From: Alkaliflexus imshenetskii DSM 15055
Lineage (GTDB): Bacteria; Bacteroidota; Bacteroidia; Bacteroidales; Marinilabiliaceae
Direction of reading: 5' to 3'
Assembly: GCF_000517065.1 (NCBI RefSeq)
Contig: NZ_KI912105.1
Span: forward strand, 2,056,820-2,120,819
Length of the DNA: 64,000 bases
The translations under genes and the position numbers were made by a program. Below are positions 9,023 through 17,491 of the stretch, piece after piece. Positions within the stretch are counted from its first letter, which is position 1; every line of letters begins with the position of its first letter. Below the pieces are notes generated by a model, which was given only the letters and a program-made list of their open reading frames with translations, did no database searches and had not been told where the DNA came from.

Positions 9023-9736
9023 TTATTTTGAAAGGATACTTCGTACAATTGTAGAAGCAGCAATAATTCCGAAAAGAGCAGGCATGTAACTGATGGTTCC
9101 TACAGTGGTTTTCTTGTTGGGTTCATCATCCACAAAAAGAAGGTGTTCCTTTTGCACCATTTCGGGACTGAATACAACTTGAAAGCCTGATTTAATATCA
9201 AACTTATTCAATCGTTTACGCACCATCCGGGCCAACTTGCAGTTATAAGATTTGGAAATATCTGCGACCTGCACCAGAGCCGGATCCAATTTTCCACCAG
9301 CACCCATCGATGAAATAACCGGTGTACCTTTCTGTAGAGTATATGCGATGAGCAAAACTTTGGGTGTAAGTGAATCAATGGCATCCAACACGTAATCATA
9401 AGGCGTTTGTAACAACTCTATTATTTCCTGTTCCGTTATGAAACAATTGATGGGATGAAGAACCAATTCGGGATTGATATCCAGCAGCCTGTTAGCCATC
9501 ACCTCAACTTTTGCCTTAAATTGCGTACTGCTCAAGGCAGGCAATTGACGATTTCTATTTGAAGGTTTAACGTCATCGCCATCCACAAGAGTTATTTCAC
9601 CTACGCCTGCACGCACGAGCATTTCAGCAGCCCAGGAACCAACCCCACCCATACCGGCAACCAATACATGCGCTTTTTGAAGCTTTTCCAAACCCTGACT
9701 TCCAACCAGCAAATCTGTACGCTCTAACCAATCCAT
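9023..9736 (-). CDS. tcdA: tRNA threonylcarbamoyladenosine dehydratase
   Basis: A 237-residue E1-like enzyme that, with ATP, dehydrates the threonylcarbamoyl group of t6A37 in ANN-decoding tRNAs to the cyclic form ct6A. The dinucleotide-binding start HVLVAGMGGVGSWAAEMLVR, the acidic LVDGDDVKPSNRNRQ segment (conserved Asp/Asn/Arg for adenylation) and YVLDAIDSLTPK are all intact. The length matches the shorter Bacteroidota form (E. coli TcdA is 268 residues). Its ATG directly follows the stop of the TatD gene with no spacer, indicating translational coupling. It is the last gene of the long minus-strand run that begins near 19.6 kb. Confidence 0.92.
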   Translation of the reverse strand: MDWLERTDLLVGSQGLEKLQKAHVLVAGMGGVGSWAAEMLVRAGVGEITLVDGDDVKPSNRNRQLPALSSTQFKAKVEVMANRLLDINPELVLHPINCFITEQEIIELLQTPYDYVLDAIDSLTPKVLLIAYTLQKGTPVISSMGAGGKLDPALVQVADISKSYNCKLARMVRKRLNKFDIKSGFQVVFSPEMVQKEHLLFVDDEPNKKTTVGTISYMPALFGIIAASTIVRSILSK

Positions 9737-10393
9737 TTATGATTCAAATAAACTTATGTAGCTTTTATATATTGTGTGCTTTATTGTCTCCACTGATTCA
9801 TTTCTATGATTTGCTGCCAGTTTATACACATCCTGAATTGAGCAATTTGCTTCATCGGTTTCGAGGAATAACCGGTTTTGAGGAACCACCTTAATCGAAG
9901 CTGCTGCTTTTGCCAAAGGGTTTGCCATTGCAACTCCAAACGAGAGATAAATTCCGGCATTAATCAGTTGAACCGCAAGGTTTGGATGAGCATTAAAACC
10001 ATGAACTATCCATTTTTGTGTTGGTTGCAACTGCTTATATAAAGTTATTAACTCATTATAATAACCTATGCAATGTATAATCAATGGCTTATGTTTTCTC
10101 TCTGACAGATTCACCTGATACCTGAAGGCTTGCTCCTGTATTTCAAAAGCCCCTCCTCTATACTTATCAAATCCACATTCTCCTATGGCATGCAGATTAT
10201 TATAGTCGTTCAGTTGAATTAACAGTTCATTTAAATTCGGTGTGTCTGTATCCCAAGGATGAACACCACAGGCAAAAGGCCCGGATACAGGCTGAACTGC
10301 CTGCTCCGGAACCATCCTGAAACTATAGAGCCGGATTACATCGAAATGCGTATAATCCTTATGTGTATGAATATCTATAAATTTCACAGACAT
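9737..10393 (-). CDS. TatD family metal-dependent hydrolase
   Basis: A 218-residue TIM-barrel hydrolase of the amidohydrolase superfamily, shorter than typical TatD (about 255-260). The N-terminal metal motif is present as FIDIHTHKD. Next come GVHPWD, AIGECGFDKYRGG (metal-bridging Glu), PLIIHCIGYY, WIVHGFNAHP and LFLETDEANCS, where the acidic ETD block supplies the catalytic Asp. TatD proteins act as 3'-5' DNA or RNA exonucleases or D-aminoacyl-tRNA deacylases; which applies here is unknown. It is directly coupled to tcdA, a pairing that may reflect tRNA or nucleic acid quality control. The start at 10393 leaves 14 bases to the upstream alpha-2-macroglobulin gene. Confidence 0.85.
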   Translation of the reverse strand: MSVKFIDIHTHKDYTHFDVIRLYSFRMVPEQAVQPVSGPFACGVHPWDTDTPNLNELLIQLNDYNNLHAIGECGFDKYRGGAFEIQEQAFRYQVNLSERKHKPLIIHCIGYYNELITLYKQLQPTQKWIVHGFNAHPNLAVQLINAGIYLSFGVAMANPLAKAAASIKVVPQNRLFLETDEANCSIQDVYKLAANHRNESVETIKHTIYKSYISLFES

Positions 10394-10407
10394 CTGCAGC
10401 TCGCACG

Positions 10408-13400
10408 TTAACGTTCAACCTCTACCCAACTTCCGGATTCGGAAGCTCTTACGGAATAATCGTACATGGCTTCGCAAGAAACAGGTGGCAGAAAAAACCT
10501 GCCTGTATAAGAGGCATGTAAAACAGTCACCAATCTTTTTCGCTCCCCTGCACGCAATGTGAAATAAGAATAGACCCTGTCATCGCGTATGTCGCGATAA
10601 TCAGGTTGATCCAGCTCATGAGCCTGTCCCGACTCCTCAAACCTAAGGTTGCGAACCTCCCAACCTGAAGGAAACACCTGAGAGAGAGCCAAATTGTGCA
10701 TTGGAACCGCGGATGAGTTGTTCAACGTAACCACCACTTTGAAATCAGTGCCTTGCTTTAGCTTGGACACATCGATTGGTCTGTTATCCAAATCAAAATA
10801 GCGAATCTGCATCCCAAGGCTTCCTGTCTGCGATATGTGCGCGGTGTCCAGCATGGGTTGCCCTGTAAGTATCAGGTTGGCAAAAACTTCACCCTCTGAT
10901 TTATTCTCAACCGTAATTTTTCCTTCTGGCAGATTCTCAAGCAACAGCGGCTTTTGCCACATAGCCTTTTGAAAAGTTACCTGCTCAGGAGTCTGGCTGT
11001 TAACCACAATCTGAACCCTGGCATTGTTGCTGGTGACAGCGCGTCCGGCAGCATAATGACTCAGTGCCATCAGTGCATAGGCAGTGGTTTGCGTACTCAT
11101 CCAGTCAGCCGCTCTCATGCGGATAGACAACTGCTGGGCAAGTCTGGCCGCCCGTTCGCTGTCGTTGAGCAAGATTAGCGTTTCGAGCATCATGGCCATA
11201 TCCCTTTCAGGCGAACCGTACGTGCCGTTCCAGTTATATTCTGTGGATTGTTCAGGGGCTCCGGTAGTCAGCTCCCGCGCCACCTCACCGATGCCAGCCA
11301 GAGCATACGCCGCAGCAAGGCGCCAGCGCACCTCTCCGCTGATACCGGGCTGTTGTCGCAGGCGATTCATACCCGCCATGTCCGTTTCTCCGGCAAGCAC
11401 AAGGGTGTATAGCCTGTAGGCTTGTATCAAGTCGCTACCTCTGTTACGTCCCGAGCGGTCGGGCGCCCATGCCGACGAAGCCGTTTTTTGGTGATTTATC
11501 CATGCATTCCTCAAGTTTCGGGGTACAGTATAGCCCTTCTTCTCAGCTTCGAGCATAAAATGGCCTGCATAACTTGTGGACCACGCATCGGGTTGCGCCC
11601 CGCCCGGCCAATAGGCAAAACCGCCATTGGGTGTTTGATAGGCCGCCAGTCGACCAATTACACTCCTTACATTTTCCTGTGTTTTAGATATTTCTGCAGG
11701 TTGTAACATAGAAACATCCGGAAGATAAAGTTGCGGGAAAGCACCAGATGTTATCTGCTCAATGCAACCATGTGGATAATCAAGTAAGTATTTAAGTCGG
11801 CGACCAAAATCTATTGGCTGAATAGTACTTAACTCCAATACAGCAGAATTGGTTCCAATCATCCCGTTGAGTTTGTAAGGGAGCTCGGATTTTGCTCCGG
11901 CAGGAATCACAGCAGAGACCACTCTTGTGACCGGAGAACTTGCGCTCCTAATAGGTAAATTAACTGTATGTGAACCTTTCTCAGATCCATTTTCAGCGGT
12001 AACTTCCACACTGGCTGAACCCACAAACTCACCGGCAGTTAATTCAAAGAAAATCGTCTTTTCCCCATCTTTATCGAAACGTACAACTTGCTCTCTGTTT
12101 CCATTAACTGTTAATCCTTTACCAGTATTTACTTTTACCTTAACTTCACCTAACGCACTGCCGCTGGCAAAAACAGTAACAGGGAGTGAGACCCGCTCGA
12201 CAGGGCCCAGAACACGAGGTAAGGCACTCCACACCATTAAAGGCTGACGCACTGTAACACCCTTTTCGGCGGCACCGTGAGCTTTTCCAGAAGTAGCCAC
12301 TACCATAACGCGCACCGAACCAAAATAGTTGGGAACATCAATCTGATGACGGTTCTTTCCGCGCCGTTTGAGCTCAAAGGGCCCTAAATAACGCACCATA
12401 GGTTCGAAGCGTCGAACCTGATTGTCGGTACCAGCTCCCAGCAGCTCATCGTCGCCACCAATGCTGAACAGCCGTTCAATACGCCCGCCATAAGCACCCA
12501 ACACGTAATCATATATATCCCAGGTTTTTACGCCAAGCGCCTCTCTGGCATTGAAGTGATTCCAGGCGTTGGGTGTACGAAATCGGGTAAGCCCCAACAG
12601 ACCATCATCAACAACTGCCAGAGTATAACTCATCTCAAGTCCTGATTTTTCAGTAACTTCAACAGATACGCGTTGTCCGGGTCGCCATTCGGCAGCAGTG
12701 TTAATGACAGGGCTCAGAACAGTAGCTGGTGAATGAACCATCACAGGAATGACACCATACATACGCACCGGCAAATCGTTATCCTTAAAGCCATGTGGTT
12801 GTAGAAGACTGATATGCAAATAAATATTAGGCGTCATTTCCTCTGTTACATCAAATGAAAAACTGGTAGAACCCTTTGATGGAAAGACCCACCACGTACG
12901 CAAAACGCCAGAACCATTCTCTACACTAATAAGAGCACGCCCTTTATCACCAGAAGGAAAAGTGACAGTGGCTTTTTCTCCAACACTATACTGAGGCTTA
13001 TCGGTATTAAAAGTTAAAACAGATGCAGCATCAGCATCTATCCCGCCCGGTTTTTGAGCCCATCCGGGCCAATCAACCAAAACCGTTTGAGAAGCCGAAT
13101 GCCCTCCCGCTTCGTCAACCACACGAATCAAGTATCGTCCCCACTCGGGACGATCGATGCGAAATGGCAACATGGCTTTTCCTGAAGTGGTGTTAAGCCG
13201 TCCTGACTGAATCAATGTGGCCGAACCCGAACTCACATATCTGGCCAAATCCTCCTCGGAACGATCCCACCACCACCGCCAGTTCAACTTATAAATCTGA
13301 AAGCTCAGATTGTTGACCGACAGAGGTTCACCTGTCTCACTCACAGTAGCAACCTCAATCTGATGGGTATCATCGGTAAGCAGCATCCCGTTTTGGTCAC

Positions 13401-15948
13401 CTTTTGGGGCACGTATGCCCACATAGCGACCATAAGGTGAGAATGGAACCGCAACACGATCAATGCTGAATGAGCCACCCTCCTCAAAAACCCGGGTGGT
13501 GAATGCCGCCTGCAGAAAACCCGGAGCTCGTTGCTCCATCGAAGGCAATGCATTAAAAACAGCCTTTCCGGTTGCATCAAGCGTGCCATCAAACACTATC
13601 GATTCAGAAGGCTCAAACTGACGTGTTGCATCATCAAAACTGAAACCCTGAAAGTTGGTAAAAGACGTTCTCATGGTTTGAAGACCAACTGTAACACGAC
13701 TTTTTAAGTTTGATGCCGTTGCGCCGTGTAACCATTCCGCAAATAGCTTAACCGGAAGGGGCTTTTGGGCTGAAAGTGTCTCACCGTCAAAACCCAGTTC
13801 AATGCGCAAACGATTGGGCTTAATGGTCTCAATACGGATATTCTGCTCAAAAACGGCATCGCCCAGAGATACACGAGCGAGCCAAAAACCGGTGGGAGCG
13901 CTCTCCTGTGTGGCCGTACGGAAGGTGTAGAGCCGGTTATTCGGATGACGCGCGACCTGACGCGCAACCAGCTGACCACGAGGATTGATAAGCTCAAAAA
14001 CAGCTGGATGGTTCGCCGGGAGGCGGTTTTGCCTGTCTTCCGGTATAAAGGATATGAAGATGGAATCTCCCGGGCGCCAAACGCCACGTTCGCCGTAAAT
14101 ATAACCCTTCAAACCATCACGTAGGGTCTGTCCGGCCACGTCGAATCTGCTTAACGAGAGGGAGCGGCCATCATCGAGGCGTAAGTAACCACGCTGTTTA
14201 TCTTTTTTCGCAACCAGAAGAAAAGGTCGTCCATCTACTTGAAACGAGGCGCTTCCATCAGAGGCTGTTTTTCCACTCACCAAGGGCTGCATCTGAAAGT
14301 TGAGCACTTCCAGGGTGACATCAGACACCGGCTCGGTGCTGCGCAAGTCCGTAACAAAAACCTTAAGCTGACCGGTGGTGCCAGATTTTAGAATGATGCC
14401 CAGATTGGAGGCCATCACGTTGCGACTCACCCACCGTGAACGACGGTAATAAGCATCCGAGCAAGGGTTGTCGCGCTGATACCAATCCCACGGTTCGTAA
14501 TAATAAGGATATTCACTGTAATAATCATCGGGACGATCCCAGAAATCCTGGTCGTTGGCCATCCGCTCAAGCGTCATTCCGGATGTTTCATTTTCAGAAC
14601 CTTCCGCACAAGGATAAACCGAGCATGAGCGGTCAAAAGCCAACTCAATTCGATATATGGCTCCCGGATCAGGCTGAATAAACCGCGACAGTTCAAGAGC
14701 GAAACTGTTCCACCGGTTCAGGTCGAGCGTTGGATCTTCGTCGAGCGCCAGCATGGATTGGTGCACAAGCCGACCCGCGCGTTTTAGCTGTGTACTTTCA
14801 TCGAGGGTATTGATTTGTAAAAAATGAGGCACATTGTTTTCATATATCTTTATAATGCGCACCATAATCTTTTTAAGACCAACCGCTTTAAAGTGCATCA
14901 TCAGGTTATCGGAAAATGGAAGGATATTGCCCTGCCCAATAAACTCCACTGCCGGGTTTAGGCTGGCAAAGGCGATCTGATGACGCAGTACTTCAGCAAT
15001 TCGGGCACCGCGAGCGTTCTGTATGCCGGGCATTACAACAACCTCAAAATCGCCATAAACAGGTAGCGCTGGAAAAACCTCCACTACATTGTCGTTGAGC
15101 ACATAAGAGAAGCGGCTGACATCTGACAAGGAGATGAGCCCTTCAAGATTTTGAAGACGGTCAAGCGGATCACTAAACACCAGCCTAACCACTTGCCGGG
15201 GCTGTTGCTCCGACTCCACGGCTAAAAGCGAAAACTCACCTTTGGCAGGTATGGTTTGTGAGAGCACACCTTCGCCTTTGGCGCCAATGGCCTTTCCTGA
15301 GTGAGAAATGGCAACATTTCCCTGGGCTGTACCCCTCTCGATTGGTGCCACTTCAAAATAGTGGTTTTTTCCATCCGGGTGTTGCCATGTAACAGGCAGC
15401 ACTTTACCATTGAGTGTTACGGAAACAATCTGCCGTGCTTCGGCAGAAGTTATGTCATCGGCAACAAGCAGTTTGCCTGATAACTTGTAATTATCAAAAT
15501 CGCCTTCGGAAGCAGACTGCAAGGTGTTTAGAATCACTCTGTAGTTCTGCTCCATTGTCGCAACGCCAAAGTGAAAATCGTCCTTTTCGCCGGGGAAAAT
15601 CTTATTAAGGTGCATGGTCACCTGCCACTTTTGACCCGATGGCAGTCGGGATGCAGGCACAAAACGCAACGTTCGGTGATCCACCCAATTCCACTTTCCG
15701 CTAACTTTTGGCGACAGGGAAGCGATTGATGCAGGAGCCTCGGCGCCGGGTACGGCAGATGGCACGCTGTCGCTAAACTCAACCAGGAAACTTCCTGAAG
15801 CAGAAATATAACCAGATGTAAAGGCCGCAATTCGCGGATGAAACGGAGAGTGAAATATCTCTTTGGATACTGATTTTTTACAACTGCCAAAACTCAAAGC
15901 AAACAGAGTTATCAGCACGAGGAAAAAGGGTTTTCTTATTGTTTGCAT
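10408..15948 (-). CDS. Bacterial alpha-2-macroglobulin, thioester-type lipoprotein
   Basis: An 1846-residue envelope lipoprotein. The signal peptide ends in a lipobox (LSFGSC, acylated Cys23). The body follows bacterial alpha-2-macroglobulin order: N-terminal MG domains, an MG2-like region at about 600-720 (GYIYGERGVWRPGDSIFIS), a bait-type middle, the A2M domain beginning near 1180 (YTLAVVDDGLLGLTRF), and a thioester domain. The thioester motif GCIEQ is complete, with Cys1395 and Gln1398, followed by the helical toroid repeats and a C-terminal receptor-binding-like beta domain. Such proteins trap proteases covalently and protect the periplasm or surface. The usual partner penicillin-binding protein 1C is not adjacent; TatD and tcdA follow within 14 bases. 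GC content is patchy along the gene. Confidence 0.9.
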   Translation of the reverse strand: MQTIRKPFFLVLITLFALSFGSCKKSVSKEIFHSPFHPRIAAFTSGYISASGSFLVEFSDSVPSAVPGAEAPASIASLSPKVSGKWNWVDHRTLRFVPASRLPSGQKWQVTMHLNKIFPGEKDDFHFGVATMEQNYRVILNTLQSASEGDFDNYKLSGKLLVADDITSAEARQIVSVTLNGKVLPVTWQHPDGKNHYFEVAPIERGTAQGNVAISHSGKAIGAKGEGVLSQTIPAKGEFSLLAVESEQQPRQVVRLVFSDPLDRLQNLEGLISLSDVSRFSYVLNDNVVEVFPALPVYGDFEVVVMPGIQNARGARIAEVLRHQIAFASLNPAVEFIGQGNILPFSDNLMMHFKAVGLKKIMVRIIKIYENNVPHFLQINTLDESTQLKRAGRLVHQSMLALDEDPTLDLNRWNSFALELSRFIQPDPGAIYRIELAFDRSCSVYPCAEGSENETSGMTLERMANDQDFWDRPDDYYSEYPYYYEPWDWYQRDNPCSDAYYRRSRWVSRNVMASNLGIILKSGTTGQLKVFVTDLRSTEPVSDVTLEVLNFQMQPLVSGKTASDGSASFQVDGRPFLLVAKKDKQRGYLRLDDGRSLSLSRFDVAGQTLRDGLKGYIYGERGVWRPGDSIFISFIPEDRQNRLPANHPAVFELINPRGQLVARQVARHPNNRLYTFRTATQESAPTGFWLARVSLGDAVFEQNIRIETIKPNRLRIELGFDGETLSAQKPLPVKLFAEWLHGATASNLKSRVTVGLQTMRTSFTNFQGFSFDDATRQFEPSESIVFDGTLDATGKAVFNALPSMEQRAPGFLQAAFTTRVFEEGGSFSIDRVAVPFSPYGRYVGIRAPKGDQNGMLLTDDTHQIEVATVSETGEPLSVNNLSFQIYKLNWRWWWDRSEEDLARYVSSGSATLIQSGRLNTTSGKAMLPFRIDRPEWGRYLIRVVDEAGGHSASQTVLVDWPGWAQKPGGIDADAASVLTFNTDKPQYSVGEKATVTFPSGDKGRALISVENGSGVLRTWWVFPSKGSTSFSFDVTEEMTPNIYLHISLLQPHGFKDNDLPVRMYGVIPVMVHSPATVLSPVINTAAEWRPGQRVSVEVTEKSGLEMSYTLAVVDDGLLGLTRFRTPNAWNHFNAREALGVKTWDIYDYVLGAYGGRIERLFSIGGDDELLGAGTDNQVRRFEPMVRYLGPFELKRRGKNRHQIDVPNYFGSVRVMVVATSGKAHGAAEKGVTVRQPLMVWSALPRVLGPVERVSLPVTVFASGSALGEVKVKVNTGKGLTVNGNREQVVRFDKDGEKTIFFELTAGEFVGSASVEVTAENGSEKGSHTVNLPIRSASSPVTRVVSAVIPAGAKSELPYKLNGMIGTNSAVLELSTIQPIDFGRRLKYLLDYPHGCIEQITSGAFPQLYLPDVSMLQPAEISKTQENVRSVIGRLAAYQTPNGGFAYWPGGAQPDAWSTSYAGHFMLEAEKKGYTVPRNLRNAWINHQKTASSAWAPDRSGRNRGSDLIQAYRLYTLVLAGETDMAGMNRLRQQPGISGEVRWRLAAAYALAGIGEVARELTTGAPEQSTEYNWNGTYGSPERDMAMMLETLILLNDSERAARLAQQLSIRMRAADWMSTQTTAYALMALSHYAAGRAVTSNNARVQIVVNSQTPEQVTFQKAMWQKPLLLENLPEGKITVENKSEGEVFANLILTGQPMLDTAHISQTGSLGMQIRYFDLDNRPIDVSKLKQGTDFKVVVTLNNSSAVPMHNLALSQVFPSGWEVRNLRFEESGQAHELDQPDYRDIRDDRVYSYFTLRAGERKRLVTVLHASYTGRFFLPPVSCEAMYDYSVRASESGSWVEVER

Positions 15949-16005
15949 GATTTCAATTATTATTCAGACAATTCATCGTGTTCATTTTCAATGTTTTTAT
16001 GGCAA

Positions 16006-16959
16006 CTAATCACCTGTAATCGCTATCACTACTTTTCCCCGGGCATGCCCAAGCCCTGCATACTGCATTGCCTCGGCAGTCAGTGACAAAGGGTACATTT
16101 TCTCGATTACCGGTTTGATGTGTCCCTCATTCATAAGCTCAGCCAAAAATTGCAAATCATCCGTATTTGATTTGGCAGATACATTAAGCAACTTTCGTGA
16201 GCCCAATGAGATGAATCGGCCTAAAATCAAAAATTTCATGATTTGGGTCAGGCTTCCTCCAACCATAACACATGCACCGCTACGTTTCAGCAGCCGCTTA
16301 TAAGTTGTGAGCGGATGGTTTCCATTTATGGCCAGAATCCTGTCGTAACGCTGCTGGTGATTGGAGAAATCTTCCCGTGTATAGTCTAGGACACGATTTG
16401 CTCCAAGCGCACTGGCCTGCGCCACATTTTGAGTGCTGCAAACAGCCGTAACCGAAGCTCCAAAGTATTTTGCAAGCTGAATAGCAAAAGTGCCAACGCC
16501 CCCGCCACTGCCCACTATCAGCACATCGTGCCCATGTATAATATCTCCTGACTTTCTGATGGCCTGTAAAGCAGTGATGGCAGCCAACGGAAAAGCTGCG
16601 CATGATTCATACGAAAGATCTGTCGGTTTATGTATCAAAAGCTTTTCGTTCACCGCAACATATTGAGCAAAAGCACCAAATCCGGAGTCGGCAAGTTCAC
16701 AAATAACGGCATCACCTAACTTAAATCCCTGTACGTCGGAACCAACTTCAACCACTTCTCCAACCACATCAGCTCCAAAAATGCCATTCTTTGGGATGAT
16801 GCCCATCTTGAAGGAACGATAATCCGCCGCGTTAATCGAAGAGGCGTATATTTTCACCAACACCTGCTCTGCTTTTGGCCGGGGTTTTTCTACATCGCAG
16901 TAGCAGAGCCTGTCAGGCTTACTCCTTTTTTGATAAACAACTGCTTTCATCGATTCCAT
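16006..16959 (-). CDS. Zinc-independent medium-chain dehydrogenase/reductase (quinone oxidoreductase-like)
   Basis: A 317-residue NAD(P)H-dependent enzyme. The N-terminal GroES-like catalytic domain has SSINAADYRSFKMG and FGADVVGEVVEVGSDVQGFK; the zinc ligands of true alcohol dehydrogenases are missing, as in quinone oxidoreductases. The Rossmann domain has VLIVGSGGGVGTFAIQLAK (about residues 145-163), then CSTQNVAQASALGANRVLDY. It likely reduces quinones, enones or small carbonyls in the cytosol. The start may be 16959 (MESMKAVVY) or 16950 (MKAVVY). It lies 57 bases before the alpha-2-macroglobulin start and 30 bases after a small membrane protein gene, on the same strand. Confidence 0.86.
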   Translation of the reverse strand: MESMKAVVYQKRSKPDRLCYCDVEKPRPKAEQVLVKIYASSINAADYRSFKMGIIPKNGIFGADVVGEVVEVGSDVQGFKLGDAVICELADSGFGAFAQYVAVNEKLLIHKPTDLSYESCAAFPLAAITALQAIRKSGDIIHGHDVLIVGSGGGVGTFAIQLAKYFGASVTAVCSTQNVAQASALGANRVLDYTREDFSNHQQRYDRILAINGNHPLTTYKRLLKRSGACVMVGGSLTQIMKFLILGRFISLGSRKLLNVSAKSNTDDLQFLAELMNEGHIKPVIEKMYPLSLTAEAMQYAGLGHARGKVVIAITGD

Positions 16960-16989
16960 ACTCCAATAATTAAAATTTTAAGAGTAGAG

Positions 16990-17463
16990 TTACCTGCCAT
17001 CAAAACATGAAACCCTATTTCCGGGCAGGGATTGACTAAAAAGCTTCATGTCAGCCTTTATCCTGTCCGCATCATCTTCGGGATAAACTGAGATATCATA
17101 CACATGCACCAATTGTCTGCTGTTCACAAACTCGATTTTGGTTTTGTGTATGACCACATCTGCAATTTCATGCCAACGGAGAGATACCGGCGTTTTATAT
17201 GTGTTTTTAAACTGAATGATGTTGGAATCGGCAGATATGTAGCTCTTTTCTACACGTAAACTTTTACCATAAAGCACAAATACCAGGGAAAATAAACCGA
17301 CAATAAAACCTGAATAGCTGATAAGCATATCGGGCTGAAAGCCGTGCTTTACAGATACAAATGTGGCAAAGCCAAGATTCACAACGGCTACAAGCCACAG
17401 CCATGATTTGTGAGCAGATGACAGTGTCTTCCTGCCTTTAAAACTAAAAATCAGAGAATTCAT
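16990..17463 (-). CDS. Small membrane protein with two TM helices and a PH-like C-terminus
   Basis: 157 residues of unknown function. Two hydrophobic helices sit at about residues 22-40 and 50-68 (WLWLVAVVNLGFATFVSV and a GFIVGLFSLVFVLYG segment). The soluble C-terminal half alternates short strands (SYISADSNIIQFKN, VSLRWHEIADVVIHKTKIEF), a layout like bacterial PH or YdbT-type domains. The same architecture recurs in the gene at 25014-25529. It is co-oriented and closely spaced (28 bases) with the GH43 gene upstream. The name rests on architecture only. Confidence 0.6.
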   Translation of the reverse strand: MNSLIFSFKGRKTLSSAHKSWLWLVAVVNLGFATFVSVKHGFQPDMLISYSGFIVGLFSLVFVLYGKSLRVEKSYISADSNIIQFKNTYKTPVSLRWHEIADVVIHKTKIEFVNSRQLVHVYDISVYPEDDADRIKADMKLFSQSLPGNRVSCFDGR

Positions 17464-17491
17464 AAATATAAATTGATGAGATTTTAATACG

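Noticed and set aside
13704-14087. Long frame in another phase within the alpha-2-macroglobulin gene
   Set aside because: It is fully contained in a well-supported gene on the same strand and has no family features.
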